In this document: positions 8,790 to 16,553 of the stretch, one piece after another
Layout of the letters: each line of letters starts with the position of its first letter
How positions within the stretch are numbered: the first letter of the stretch is position 1
Assembly (NCBI RefSeq): GCF_006716785.1
Contig: NZ_VFPQ01000002.1
Coordinates: 1-64,000, forward strand
Length of the DNA stretch: 64,000 nt
DNA from: Thermopolyspora flexuosa
Lineage (GTDB): Bacteria; Actinomycetota; Actinomycetes; Streptosporangiales; Streptosporangiaceae
Direction of reading: 5' to 3'
The notes under the pieces: generated by a model
Told to the model about the DNA's origin: nothing
Database searches by the model: none
What the model saw: the letters and a program-made list of their open reading frames with translations, nothing else
Program-made: the position numbers and the translations under genes

Positions 8790-9425
8790 ATGCTCCCCCT
8801 GAGAACGGCCTGTGCGGTGGTCGCCTGCGCCGGTACGGCGGTCGCGGCGGTGGCGTTCGTCGTGGCGCACCTGGGCGGCACCGGGTGGATGGACGTGACG
8901 ATCGGCACCACGCTCGCGCGCGATCCGGGCGTCGCCCTCGAGGTCGCGCTCGCCGCGGCCGGGTGCGCCGGGCTCGCGCTCGTCGCCGGGCTGCGCGCGG
9001 CGGGGGCGCCGGTGGGCGGCTGGCCGGGCGCGCTGCTCACCGCGTGGGGCGCGGCCACGGCGCTGCTCGGGGTGGCGCCCGCGGGCACGCCGCGGCTCGT
9101 GGCCGGGGCGCTGTCGGTGACCGCCTACCTCACCCTGCCCGCGGCGACCGCGCTGCTCGTGCCCGCGCTGCGCGAGGACGCCCGGTGGGCCGCGGTGGCG
9201 CGGCCGATGGAGTGGCTCGCGCTCGCCCAGGGGCTCGGCGTGGTGGCGATCACCTACGTGGCGCTGCCCGGCCACCAGGTGATGATCGGGCTGGTGGAGC
9301 GGCTGCTGCTCGGCGTCGAGCTGGCGGCCGCGGGGCTGCTCGCCGTACGGCTGCTGTGGCTTTGCCGGGGCATGACTGGGCGGCTCGCCGGGCGGGTACG
9401 TGTACCGCTGGTCGGCCGTTCGTAA
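8790..9425 (+). CDS. DUF998-like integral membrane protein
   Basis: This 211-residue protein has six probable membrane helices (AVVACAGTAVAAVAFVVAHL, VALAAAGCAGLALVAGL, TAWGAATALLGVAPAG, SVTAYLTLPAATALLV, ALAQGLGVVAITYVAL, VERLLLGVELAAAGLLAVRLLWL). Topology and the GTP-containing loop after helix 3 resemble DUF998 proteins, whose function is unknown. It follows the xylAB terminator and is probably a separate unit. No catalytic motif is seen. Confidence 0.72.
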   Translation: MLPLRTACAVVACAGTAVAAVAFVVAHLGGTGWMDVTIGTTLARDPGVALEVALAAAGCAGLALVAGLRAAGAPVGGWPGALLTAWGAATALLGVAPAGTPRLVAGALSVTAYLTLPAATALLVPALREDARWAAVARPMEWLALAQGLGVVAITYVALPGHQVMIGLVERLLLGVELAAAGLLAVRLLWLCRGMTGRLAGRVRVPLVGRS

Positions 9426-9569
9426 TGGACGCGCCAACCATCGATCGAGAAAACGCCGAGCGGCAACAGGCAAAGTCTGCGGTCGCTTGGAATGATCAAT
9501 GATTCCCCAGGCAAGAAACGGGATGAACACACCGATCCGGCGCGGACGTCACGAACGGGGGTCCAGAGC

Positions 9570-10097
9570 ATGATCGGGGCAATACTGGATGGCCTTCGCG
9601 GTCGCCGCCGGGACGAGGGGGATCAGGACCGTCTGGATCAGCTGGAACGGCTCGCCGAGTTCCACCTGAAGAGCGAGTACCGGTATCCGCGCAAGGATCT
9701 GGTGGGGCTGGTGCAGTGCTGCCGCGACGCCGGGCTGCGGGTGCGGCTGCACATCTCCGGGACGCCGCCCGAGCTGCCCGTGACGGTGCGCGACGCCGGG
9801 CACGAGATCCTCAAGGAGGCGCTGGTCAACGTGGTGAAGCACGGCACCGGCCAGGCCTCGGTGATCATCACGTACGAGGAGCGGCGGCTGGCGATCCGGG
9901 TGGAGAACCCGGTGCCGGAGCGCCGCCGGGAGGCGCGGCGCGACCGCGGCGGGCTGCGGCACATGCGGCGCTGCGCGAGCCTGGTCGGCGGCACGCTCAC
10001 CGCCGGGCCGGGCCCGAACGGCTGGCAGGTGGTCGCCACGCTGCCGATCCGGCACAGCCCGTGGCGCACCTGGACGCAGACGGCGCAGGCCAACTGA
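9570..10097 (+). CDS. Orphan histidine-kinase-type ATPase domain protein
   Basis: This 175-residue protein consists of a short helical N terminus and a HATPase_c domain like the C-terminal part of NarL-type sensor kinases. The N box is HEILKEALVNVVKHG and the G2-like region is GGLRHMRRCASLVGGTLTAG. There is no dimerisation/phosphoacceptor histidine box and no membrane segment, so it cannot be a complete sensor kinase. It may act as an anti-sigma-like or accessory ATPase, or as a remnant. The ATG at 9570 is chosen; an in-frame ATG at 9492 would add 26 hydrophilic residues. No partner regulator is adjacent. Confidence 0.75.
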   Translation: MIGAILDGLRGRRRDEGDQDRLDQLERLAEFHLKSEYRYPRKDLVGLVQCCRDAGLRVRLHISGTPPELPVTVRDAGHEILKEALVNVVKHGTGQASVIITYEERRLAIRVENPVPERRREARRDRGGLRHMRRCASLVGGTLTAGPGPNGWQVVATLPIRHSPWRTWTQTAQAN

Positions 10098-10124
10098 CCC
10101 CGCGGCGCCGGGCCGTACCGCGGC

Positions 10125-11465
10125 TCAGCGCACCGCGGCGAGGTTGAGCACCCAGTACTCCTCGAGCTTGCCGGAGCGGCCGGTCACGTTCCAGTAGAGC
10201 ACCGGGCTCGGCGTGGAGGACGCGCCGCGGCCGAAGCTCCCGCCGCCGCCCTCCTCCGTGGCGCCCACCGCGGCGGTGACCCCGGTGCCGATGTCGTGCA
10301 CGACCGCGACCGGCGGCGAGGCGACCTCGATGCCCGTTCCCGCCGCGTCCCCGCCGGTCACCGAGAGCACGGCGAACCGGTCGTCGATGAGCCCGTCGAG
10401 CGCCGGGTACGCCCGCAGCCCGTCGAGCTCGCGCCGCTGCGTGCCGTCGAGCCGCTGCACCACCGCGCGCATCAGGCCGTCGTCGCCGCGCCGCTCCCCC
10501 ACACACCAGGTGGGGCCGCACCGCATCGCCCGCACGTCCGCGGCGGCGCGCACCGGGCGCCGCTCCCCGGTCTCCAGGTTGACGACCACACCCTGGTTCC
10601 GGCCGGGATCGGCGCCGTACCCGGCGGGCCGGTCACCGGCCCAGGGCCACTGCTGCAGGTGGAGATCCTCCGCCCCGGGCACCGGCGCGGGGTCGGTGGA
10701 GCGGTCGAGCGTCCCGTCGAGCGGCATCGTGAACACCCCGCCGGTCACCGTCGAGTAGGCGAGGCGGCCGTCGCCGGTGAGCGCGATCCGGTCGACCTGG
10801 GCGGCCGGCCCACCGGAGACGGAGTGCACGAGCCGTGCCGTACCGCCCTCGCGGGGGACCGCCCAGAAAAGGGTCACCTCCTCGCCGAAGCGCCGCTCCG
10901 CCGTGGCGTACCAGGCGATGTGCCGCTCGTCCACGTCCCAGCCCTGCACGTGGTACTTGAGCATCGCGGCCGGGACGATCGCCTTGGCGATCACGCGGGT
11001 GGTCCCCGTGGTCGTGTCGTACACCTCGAGCCGGAGATGGTGGCCGGTCGGCGACTCGGCGCTGAGCAGCACCTCGGTCGGGCCGAGGGCGGTCACCGGA
11101 CGGTACGCGAACCCGTCCCGCGCCTTCGCCGGCATGCGGAACACCGCGTCCGGCCACACCTGGCGGGCAGGGGCGAAGGACACGGCGTCCGCCGTACCGT
11201 CGGGCGGCCGCGCCGCGTTCACCTGCGGGTCGGCCGCCACCACATCGGGGTGCCGAAAGTGAAAGGCGCCCCGCGCCGCCGTCATCGCCGTGCCGATCAC
11301 GGCCACCACGCCGGTGACCGCGAGCAGGACCTGCATGCGCCGCCGCCGACGGCGCCGCCGCCGGCGGGCGGCGACCAGCAGCGCGAGATCGGCGGCCGGC
11401 TCGGGAGCCAGGCTCGCGGCGGCCTTCAACGCCCGGGCCAGCTGCTCTTCGGTTCGTTCCGCCAT
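10125..11465 (-). CDS. Membrane-anchored partner of the adjacent sigma factor, extracytoplasmic propeller-like domain
   Basis: This 446-residue protein has a short cytoplasmic N terminus (MAERTEEQLARALKAAASL), a run of ten arginines, one membrane helix (MQVLLAVTGVVAVIGTAMTA) and a large extracytoplasmic part. The extracytoplasmic part has repeated WD/TolB-like strands, as in (LALTGDGRLAYSTVTGGVFTM). The start codon overlaps the sigma-factor stop (TGATG), so the two are coupled and it probably acts as anti-sigma factor or sensor for that sigma factor. It lacks a recognisable zinc anti-sigma HxxxCxxC motif, so direct inhibition is an inference from position and topology. Confidence 0.75.
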   Translation of the reverse strand: MAERTEEQLARALKAAASLAPEPAADLALLVAARRRRRRRRRRMQVLLAVTGVVAVIGTAMTAARGAFHFRHPDVVAADPQVNAARPPDGTADAVSFAPARQVWPDAVFRMPAKARDGFAYRPVTALGPTEVLLSAESPTGHHLRLEVYDTTTGTTRVIAKAIVPAAMLKYHVQGWDVDERHIAWYATAERRFGEEVTLFWAVPREGGTARLVHSVSGGPAAQVDRIALTGDGRLAYSTVTGGVFTMPLDGTLDRSTDPAPVPGAEDLHLQQWPWAGDRPAGYGADPGRNQGVVVNLETGERRPVRAAADVRAMRCGPTWCVGERRGDDGLMRAVVQRLDGTQRRELDGLRAYPALDGLIDDRFAVLSVTGGDAAGTGIEVASPPVAVVHDIGTGVTAAVGATEEGGGGSFGRGASSTPSPVLYWNVTGRSGKLEEYWVLNLAAVR

Positions 11466-11968
11466 CACACCTTCTCCGCTTCCAATGCGGCCCCACCTCG
11501 CCGGATACGGAGCTTCTCCAGGGCACGCGCGGCCTGGCTGCGGACGGTGCCCGTGGAGATGCCGAGGATTTTGGCGATCTCACCGTCGGAGAGGTCCTCG
11601 TAGTACCGCAGCACGAGGACGGCGCGCTGCCGAGCCGGGAGCTCGGCCAGCTCCCGCCACAGGCCGATGTCGGCGTCGACGCGGTCGACCCCGGCGTCGG
11701 TGTAGCCCTCCTCGGGCACCGACGCCGACAGGTGTTCCCTGCGCCGCCTGCGCCACCAGCTGATGTGCAGGCGCACCATGCAGGTGCGGACGTACCCTTC
11801 GGGGTCGTCCTTGCGTTGCACGCGATGCCAGGCGTCGCCGAGGCGCGCCAGCGCCTCCTGCACCAGATCCGCCGCGTCGTCCGCGTTGCCCGTCAGGACG
11901 AAGGCGTAGCGGTACAACGCCGCCCCGCGAACCCTGACGAACTCGTCAAACTCAGCGGCCTGCTCCAC
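11465..11968 (-). CDS. SigE-family ECF RNA polymerase sigma factor
   Basis: This 167-residue sigma factor has region 2 (LYRYAFVLTGNADDAADLVQEALAR; the HISWWRRRRRE stretch is typical of the SigE family) and region 4 (LPARQRAVLVLRYYEDLSDGEIAKILGISTGTVRSQAARALEKLR). The start is GTG at 11968 with a weak GGGAT ribosome site. Its stop overlaps the next gene's start. The stretch upstream contains the inverted repeat CCCAGGG/CCCTGGG (11972-11994), which covers the ribosome-binding region and could affect expression. Confidence 0.92.
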   Translation of the reverse strand: MEQAAEFDEFVRVRGAALYRYAFVLTGNADDAADLVQEALARLGDAWHRVQRKDDPEGYVRTCMVRLHISWWRRRRREHLSASVPEEGYTDAGVDRVDADIGLWRELAELPARQRAVLVLRYYEDLSDGEIAKILGISTGTVRSQAARALEKLRIRRGGAALEAEKV

Positions 11969-11971
11969 AAT

Positions 11972-11994
11972 CCCAGGGACGCCGGTGCCCTGGG
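11972..11994. promoter_or_regulatory. Inverted repeat at the sigma-factor translation start
   Basis: CCCAGGG (11972-11978) and CCCTGGG (11988-11994) flank 9 bases just upstream of the GTG start at 11968 and include the ribosome site. It is either an RNA hairpin limiting translation or an operator. Function is inferred only from position. Confidence 0.35.
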
Positions 11995-12013
11995 TTGTGT
12001 TGCACGACTCCTG

Positions 12014-12274
12014 TTACCACTCGTTGAGCGGCCGGTCGATGCCGGCGAGGAGATCGAACAGCACGGCGCCGTCGCTCAGCCGGATCACCTGGATCTCCAT
12101 CGCCTGGCCCTCCTGGCGGATGCGGTGCGCCGCCTCGTGGGCGTGGTTGGGGAAGTGGTAGCGGTCGGTGGTGGCGAAGAACGGGGCGGGGAGTGCGCAG
12201 CGGAGCTCGTAGCGGTCGTCTGGCCAGATGGAGGGGAGCGGGCTCGAGGTCATCCACTGCGGCAGGGTGGTCAC
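12014..12274 (-). CDS. Hypothetical protein, 86 residues
   Basis: This 86-residue soluble protein starts at GTG 12274 behind a CAGGAGAC ribosome site. Visible sequence includes ELRCALPAPFFATTDRYHFP and a helix rich in His (NHAHEAAHRIRQEGQ), ending with IDRPLNEW. I recognise no domain. It is co-oriented with, and about 45 bp upstream of, the sigma factor gene and could share its transcript. Confidence 0.6.
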   Translation of the reverse strand: MTTLPQWMTSSPLPSIWPDDRYELRCALPAPFFATTDRYHFPNHAHEAAHRIRQEGQAMEIQVIRLSDGAVLFDLLAGIDRPLNEW

Positions 12275-12655
12275 GTACGCGTCTCCTGTCTCTCAGCACG
12301 GTCGGCTGCTCGTTGGACGCAGGTACGACGGCACGCGGTTGCACTTTCGGACGCGCGGCCGTGATGATTCGGATTGCCGATCGTTATCACCGCGTTCACA
12401 ATCGCCACACCCGTCGCCGGAGAAACCGGCTACGTTTGAGGCCGTTCCCGCGGCGGCGCGCTCATACGTACAGCACTCTCACGTACAGCGAGTAAGGCTG
12501 CCAGGTCTTCATATATTCGTGGAACGCCCCCGACCGCCGGGTTGGCCGCCGGCAGTTGGGGGCGTTGTTCTTCTTCTCCGTGTCCGTTGGCCCGGACCAC
12601 GGCCGCGGTGCCGGAGCGTCCCGCCCCGGCGCCGGGCCCGAGGGGCGTACGGCGG
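12275..12655. other. Intergenic region with one hairpin, no convincing gene
   Basis: This 380-bp stretch is less GC-rich in its middle part. It contains an inverted repeat at 12523-12566 and no reading frame with coding-like codon use. Confidence 0.5.
12523..12566. terminator. Hairpin between hypothetical and csbD genes
   Basis: AACGCCCCC (12523-12531) and GGGGGCGTT (12558-12566) form a perfect 9-bp stem whose loop contains a further GCCGG/CCGGC pairing. It lies about 90 bp beyond the CsbD stop and is probably that gene's terminator. Confidence 0.5.
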
Positions 12656-12853
12656 TCAGTCGCCCGTGATCGCGTCCTTGGCGTGCTTCGCGGCGTCCTT
12701 GACCTTCTCGCCGGCCTGCTTCGCCTTGCCGCGGGTCTGCTCGCCTCTGCCCTCGGCGCGCTTCTCCTCGTCGCCGGTGGCCTCGCCGTACCCCTCCTTG
12801 ACCTTGCCACCGACCTCTTCGGCCTTGTTCCGGAACTTGTCGCCCGCACCCAT
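12656..12853 (-). CDS. CsbD-family stress protein
   Basis: This 65-residue, highly charged helical protein begins MGAGDKFRNKAEEVGGKVKE and ends KHAKDAITGD, the pattern of CsbD proteins, which are small general-stress proteins of unknown mechanism. The length is normal for the family. The ATG at 12853 is chosen because family members begin with this motif; a 12-codon upstream extension has no resemblance to the family. Confidence 0.85.
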   Translation of the reverse strand: MGAGDKFRNKAEEVGGKVKEGYGEATGDEEKRAEGRGEQTRGKAKQAGEKVKDAAKHAKDAITGD

Positions 12854-13067
12854 TCGCTCACCTTCCGTCGATGCGGCGGCGGGTCTCACCCCGCCCGTGC
12901 GCTCCCCCTGCCCCCGCCCTGCCAGGACAAACCGGACGCCGCGGCCGTGCGATCTCCCGCCCCTGTGGACGGATCCCGCGCCTCGGCCCTCGCGGGCGTG
13001 ACGATCGCCGCGTCAGGGTCGCCGGTGGCGGCGTCGCCGGGGCGCGCGGCATGGCCCGAAGATCGCG

Positions 13068-13101
13068 AAAGGCCCTCTCCCGATGCCGGGAGAGGGCCTT
13101 T
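13068..13101 (-). terminator. Terminator of tRNA-Ser(GCT)
   Basis: AAAGGCCCTCTCCCG (13068-13082) and CGGGAGAGGGCCTTT (13087-13101) form a perfect 15-bp stem with a 4-base loop, 7 bp after the 3' end of the tRNA. Read on the minus strand it ends in TTT. Confidence 0.85.
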
Positions 13102-13107
13102 GATCTG

Positions 13108-13197
13108 CGGAGGCTCCGGGATTTGAACCCGGGAGGGGTGATAAACCCCAACCGCATTAGCAGTGCGGCGCCATAGACCGGACTAGGCGAAGCCTCC
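13108..13197 (-). tRNA. tRNA-Ser (anticodon GCT)
   Basis: This is a 90-nt class II tRNA on the minus strand. The acceptor stem is GGAGGCT/AGCCTCC with discriminator G. The anticodon loop CTGCTAA is on a GCAC/TGCGG-side stem, giving anticodon GCT for AGC/AGU codons. There is a long variable arm, and the T arm contains GGGTTCAAATCCC. CCA is not encoded. A strong terminator follows. Confidence 0.95.
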
Positions 13198-13279
13198 TGG
13201 TAGCCGTCTGGCCCACGACAGACTACCGGTCCGCGGGCTGGGCGGCAAAGTGGATTCGGGTTCGCGTCCGATTGAGGTG

Positions 13280-13332
13280 AGGTTGCCCACACCCGTTGTG
13301 CACAGCCTGTGGATAACGGGTGTGGGCAACCT
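13280..13332. terminator. Large inverted repeat after yceI
   Basis: AGGTTGCCCACACCCGTT (13280-13297) and AACGGGTGTGGGCAACCT (13315-13332) are a perfect 18-bp inverted repeat with a 17-base spacer, about 50-100 bp downstream of the YceI stop. It can act as that gene's terminator, but it also contains DnaA-box-like sequence in its spacer and right arm. Confidence 0.6.
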
Positions 13333-13381
13333 GTGGATTTCCCTGGGATCCCCTGTGGACAAGTTGTGGACGCCTGTGGAT
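13307..13381. promoter_or_regulatory. Cluster of five DnaA-box-like sequences
   Basis: TGTGGA-cored words occur at 13307-13314, 13331-13338, 13353-13360, 13364-13371 and 13374-13381, all in the same orientation and spaced about 24, 22, 11 and 10 bp, close to multiples of a helical turn. The first extends to TGTGGATAA, the complement of the classical TTATCCACA box. The third extends to TGTGGACAA, the complement of TTGTCCACA, the actinobacterial consensus. No dnaA or dnaN gene is in the window, so this is not the standard oriC arrangement. Confidence 0.6.
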
Positions 13382-13944
13382 CAGGCCTCGCGGACGGCCT
13401 CGCCCTCGATCTCGATGGCGACCTTCTTGCCGACGAGCACGCCGCCGGTCTCCAGGGCCTGGTTCCAGGTGAGGCCGAAGTCCTCGCGGTCGATCTCGGC
13501 GGTGATGCTGAAGCCGAACAGCTCCTTGCCCCACGGGTTCGTGCCGGCGCCGTTGAACTCGACGGTGAGCTCGACCTCCTTGGTCACGTCGCGGATGGTG
13601 AGGTCACCGGTGACCTTGAGCACGTTGCCCTCGTCGTGGGCGACGCGGGTGCTGCGGAAGGTGATGTTCTCGTACTTGTCGGTCGCGAGGAAGTCGTCGC
13701 TGCGGAGGTGACCGTCCCGGTCGGCCACACCGGTGTCGATGCTCGCGGCCTTGATCGTGATCTCGGCGGTGGACTGCAGCGGGTCCTCGGCGATCGTGAC
13801 CTTGCCCTCGTACTGGGCGAAGTGACCGCGCACCTTCGACACCATCATGTGCCGCACCCAGAACCCGATCCGGGTGTGGGTCGGGTCGAGGACGAAGGTG
13901 CCGGGGGTGGGGATGGTGAGGCCCTGCCAGTCACGGGTGCTCAT
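13381..13944 (-). CDS. YceI-family lipid-binding protein
   Basis: This 187-residue protein has the YceI lipocalin-like fold signatures: FVLDPTHTRIGFWVRHMMVSKVRGHF at the N terminus, SIDTGVADRDGHLRSDDF and ITFRSTRV, with TIRDVTKEVELTVEF later. YceI proteins bind isoprenoid or amphiphilic ligands in a beta-barrel. Many are periplasmic, but this one lacks a signal peptide and should be cytoplasmic, as in other actinobacteria. The start at 13944 has GGGAGA upstream. It is divergent from a MarR regulator that likely controls it. Its stop codon lies inside the last DnaA-like box. Confidence 0.92.
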   Translation of the reverse strand: MSTRDWQGLTIPTPGTFVLDPTHTRIGFWVRHMMVSKVRGHFAQYEGKVTIAEDPLQSTAEITIKAASIDTGVADRDGHLRSDDFLATDKYENITFRSTRVAHDEGNVLKVTGDLTIRDVTKEVELTVEFNGAGTNPWGKELFGFSITAEIDREDFGLTWNQALETGGVLVGKKVAIEIEGEAVREA

Positions 13945-13999
13945 GAAGCGGTCTCCCAAGAAGCTCGTCTAGTGCTTGCGCTTGCAGATATTTGCTTGA

Positions 14000-14011
14000 G
14001 TAGATGTCTAC
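14000..14011. promoter_or_regulatory. Palindrome between yceI and marR
   Basis: GTAGA TG TCTAC is a perfect palindrome in the 83-bp divergent intergenic region and is a candidate operator for the adjacent MarR regulator. An AATATT palindrome lies nearby at 14019-14024. Confidence 0.4.
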
Positions 14012-14027
14012 CTGAGGAATATTCCGC

Positions 14028-14555
14028 ATGTCAACTATCATGATGTACAGTGTGGCTGTGCAATGGTTGGACGATCCGCGGCTCACTGCCGCAGGCCTGT
14101 TCACGGAGGCCTATACCGGCGTGATCGCGCGGATCACGCCGAGCCTCAGCGAAGCCGGGCTGTCCGCGGTCGACTTCGAGACCCTGCTTCGCCTCGCCCG
14201 CTCACCCGGCCACCGGCTGCGGATGAGCGACCTCGCCGCCCAGACGAACCTGTCCACCAGCGGCGTCACCCGGGTGGTCGACCGGCTGGAACGCGACAAC
14301 CTGGTCGTGCGCGTGACCTGCGAGAACGATCGCCGCGCCCTGTACGCGACGATCACCGAGGAGGGCATGGCACGGCTCAACAAGGTGCTGCCGCAGCACC
14401 TTGAGGACATCGAGAGGTGGTTCACCGGGCTGCTCACGCCACAGCAGCTCGACGCCCTGCTCGAGGCGCTGCGCGTCATCCGCGACGTGGTACGGCCCTG
14501 CGCCACGGCCGGCGCCGAGCGCGGGGAGCCGGAGAAGGGCTGCGGCGCCGCGTGA
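14028..14555 (+). CDS. MarR-family transcriptional regulator
   Basis: This 175-residue protein has a winged helix-turn-helix (RMSDLAAQTNLSTSGVTRVVDRLERDNLV, about residues 64-92) followed by the wing with NDRRALYATITEEG, typical of MarR. Dimerisation helices flank it on both sides. The last residues (GEPEKGCGAA) are a loose tail. The ATG at 14028 has GAGG 10 bases upstream; ATG codons 4-5 residues downstream are also possible. It is divergent from yceI and probably represses it together with itself; the ligand is unknown. Confidence 0.9.
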   Translation: MSTIMMYSVAVQWLDDPRLTAAGLFTEAYTGVIARITPSLSEAGLSAVDFETLLRLARSPGHRLRMSDLAAQTNLSTSGVTRVVDRLERDNLVVRVTCENDRRALYATITEEGMARLNKVLPQHLEDIERWFTGLLTPQQLDALLEALRVIRDVVRPCATAGAERGEPEKGCGAA

Positions 14556-14682
14556 CGCCCGCGCGACGGGCGGGGCCACGGCCCCGGCGGGCGTGAGGCC
14601 GCGGCGGTTTTCCGTGCCGGCGGGCGCGACCGGCCGGCCGTACCGGCCGCCGGTGGCGGGCCCTGGTGACCGGTGCCGCCGG

Positions 14683-15225
14683 TCAGGCGCGGGGCGGGGC
14701 CTGGGCCGGGACCTTGAGGTCCCCGCGCAGCTTCGCCATGGCGCGGGAGACCGTGCTCTTCACCGTGCCGACGCTGATGCCGAGCGCCTTGGCGATCTCC
14801 GGCTCGGTCATGTCCTCGTAGTAGCGCATGAGGATCGCGGTGCGCTGCCGGTTGGGCAGCCGGTCGAGCGCCTGCTCGAGCAGCTCGAACGCGCGGCCGT
14901 GCGCCGCGCCGCCGTCGGGGACGGGGACGTCCGGGATCTCGTCGGAGGGGTATTCCTCGAGTTTGCGGCGACGCCACCAGGAGATGTTGATATTGACCAT
15001 GGCGCGCCGTACGTAGCCATCGATCGCCCTGCGGTCGTTGATGCGGTCCCAGGCCAGGTACGTCTTCATCAGCGCGGCCTGGAGCAGATCCTCCGCGTCG
15101 GTGGAGTTTCCGGCGAGATGGAGTGCCATGCGCAGCAGTACGGGGCCGCGGGCGGCCACGTAGTCGTGGAACGTCTCGTGGCACCCGCCGCCGTCGCACT
15201 GCGGACCGTCATGGTTCGTACGCAT
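14683..15225 (-). CDS. SigE-family ECF RNA polymerase sigma factor
   Basis: This 180-residue sigma factor has region 2 (LLRMALHLAGNSTDAEDLLQAALMKTYLAW, then NISWWRRRKLEEYPSDE as in SigE-family members) and region 4 (LPNRQRTAILMRYYEDMTEPEIAKALGISVGTVKSTVSRAMAKLR). The ATG at 15225 is chosen because family homology begins just inside it; the region upstream in frame is not protein-like. The N terminus CDGGGCHETFHD contains Cys and His residues that could bind a metal. No anti-sigma gene is adjacent. It is divergent from the Cys-rich protein gene across about 380 bp. Confidence 0.9.
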   Translation of the reverse strand: MRTNHDGPQCDGGGCHETFHDYVAARGPVLLRMALHLAGNSTDAEDLLQAALMKTYLAWDRINDRRAIDGYVRRAMVNINISWWRRRKLEEYPSDEIPDVPVPDGGAAHGRAFELLEQALDRLPNRQRTAILMRYYEDMTEPEIAKALGISVGTVKSTVSRAMAKLRGDLKVPAQAPPRA

Positions 15226-15607
15226 ATTGTGGCCAGAATGACATCCCGCGCCCCTCGTGCGGCCGAACCGGGAATCAGGGTTCCGTCCACCGAATGCAAA
15301 GATCGTCCAAGCGATGCACGAACCGCCGTCCACGTCCGCAAATGCGCGGCACGGGTGCACAATCGCCGCATAGCGGAGTGAAACCGTCTCAAGCAGTAGG
15401 AGATACTTCGCCCCTCTCCCGGCCGTCGCGTGCATGAATTTGCAGATGCAAGGCACGATTCCGGCTCGACATGTGAGGCTAGAGGGCGGGGGTTCCACGT
15501 CGCCGCGGGCTCCGGTGGGTGCCGCCACCGCGGACACGGCGGGCGGGACCTCGCACGCCGGAGCGCCGCCGGGGAGCGGGCCCGGGAGCCAGGGGAGGAG
15601 TGGACCG
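15226..15607. other. Divergent promoter region of sigma factor and Cys-rich protein gene
   Basis: This is about 380 bp without a gene. It is less GC-rich than its surroundings at 15215-15440. I see no clear operator or conserved RNA. Confidence 0.4.
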
Positions 15608-16546
15608 ATGAACGTCGAGCGCCGCCGGGCGCGCGCCGCCGCCGTGCTCGGCCGGCAGCCCGCGTCGCTCGGGCCGGTGCCGGGCGAGCGACCGGCGCCC
15701 GGCGTGGTGACCGGAGAGATCCGGGACGTCAGCCCGCACCTGCTCGTGCTGGAGAACGCCGACGGCGACGAGGTGCGCCTCGTCATCGCCCCGTGGGCGA
15801 CCGCCTGGCACGGCGGGGACGCGGCGCCGGCCGACCTGCCGCTCGGGGCCCGCGCGATCGTGCGCACCGCCGGGGAGTACGGCCGGGTCGCCGACCGCAT
15901 CTGGGTGGACATCACCCGGTTCACCGGGAAGATCCTGCGGGTGCACGGCACCCGGGACCTCACCGTGGAGCTCGACTGCGGCCCGCACCGCGGCCGGCGC
16001 ACGATCACCATCCCGTACCGGGCCACCGGCCGCATCCAGGTCCGCTACCCCCGGCTGGAGCCGGGCTACCTGTTCGACGCGATCGGCACCCTCGGCAAGG
16101 GCAACCCGACCGCGCTGTTCCCGGCCGCCTCGCAGCCGCCGTACCGCGCCGACGCGGTGCCCGCCCCGCCGCTCACCTACGACGTGCCGTCGGTGCAGGT
16201 CGGCTCGGCGGTGTGGTCGGACGCGTTCGACGAGGACGAGCGCGGCGCCGCCTACCCGCGGCTGGAGCGGTCCGACGCCGAGTGCGACCAGGTGGGCGTG
16301 ACCTGCGCCGCCCTGCCGTACCTGGCGCTGGGGTCGGCGCTGCGCGTGGAGAACCAGTGCACGGGGCGGTCGGCGGTGGTGCCGATCGTCGCGTGCGGGT
16401 GCCTGACCGGGCGGTTCTGCGACCGGTGCGTGGAGTGCGGGACCTCCGAGCGCGGGAGGATCGTGGAGCTTTCGCCGGCGTCGTTCGTCGAGCTGGGCGG
16501 CGAGCTGTCGAGGGGGTGCTTCAATGCCGGTATCGGTTTGGGGTGA
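15608..16546 (+). CDS. Cysteine-rich protein with C-terminal RlpA-like (double-psi barrel) domain
   Basis: This 312-residue protein begins at 15608 behind a strong GGGGAGGAG site. The first two-thirds contain beta-rich segments (GVVTGEIRDVSPHLLVLENA, ITIPYRATGRIQVRYPR). The C-terminal part (from about residue 225) reads VTCAALPYLALGSALRVENQ, then RSAVVPIVACG, GRIVELSPASFVEL and CFNAGIGL. This matches the strand order of RlpA-type double-psi barrels. It has nine cysteines in this region, including ACGCL and FCDRCVECG. There is no signal peptide, so a cytoplasmic metal-binding role is as plausible as a redox one. It is followed at 7 bp by a MauE-like redox membrane protein. Domain assignment is by eye only. 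Confidence 0.65.
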   Translation: MNVERRRARAAAVLGRQPASLGPVPGERPAPGVVTGEIRDVSPHLLVLENADGDEVRLVIAPWATAWHGGDAAPADLPLGARAIVRTAGEYGRVADRIWVDITRFTGKILRVHGTRDLTVELDCGPHRGRRTITIPYRATGRIQVRYPRLEPGYLFDAIGTLGKGNPTALFPAASQPPYRADAVPAPPLTYDVPSVQVGSAVWSDAFDEDERGAAYPRLERSDAECDQVGVTCAALPYLALGSALRVENQCTGRSAVVPIVACGCLTGRFCDRCVECGTSERGRIVELSPASFVELGGELSRGCFNAGIGLG

Positions 16547-16553
16547 GGGTGCG

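Noticed and set aside
13250-13400. Chromosomal origin (oriC)
   Set aside because: The DnaA-like boxes are few and no dnaA, dnaN, rpmH or parAB genes flank them, so calling an origin is not justified.
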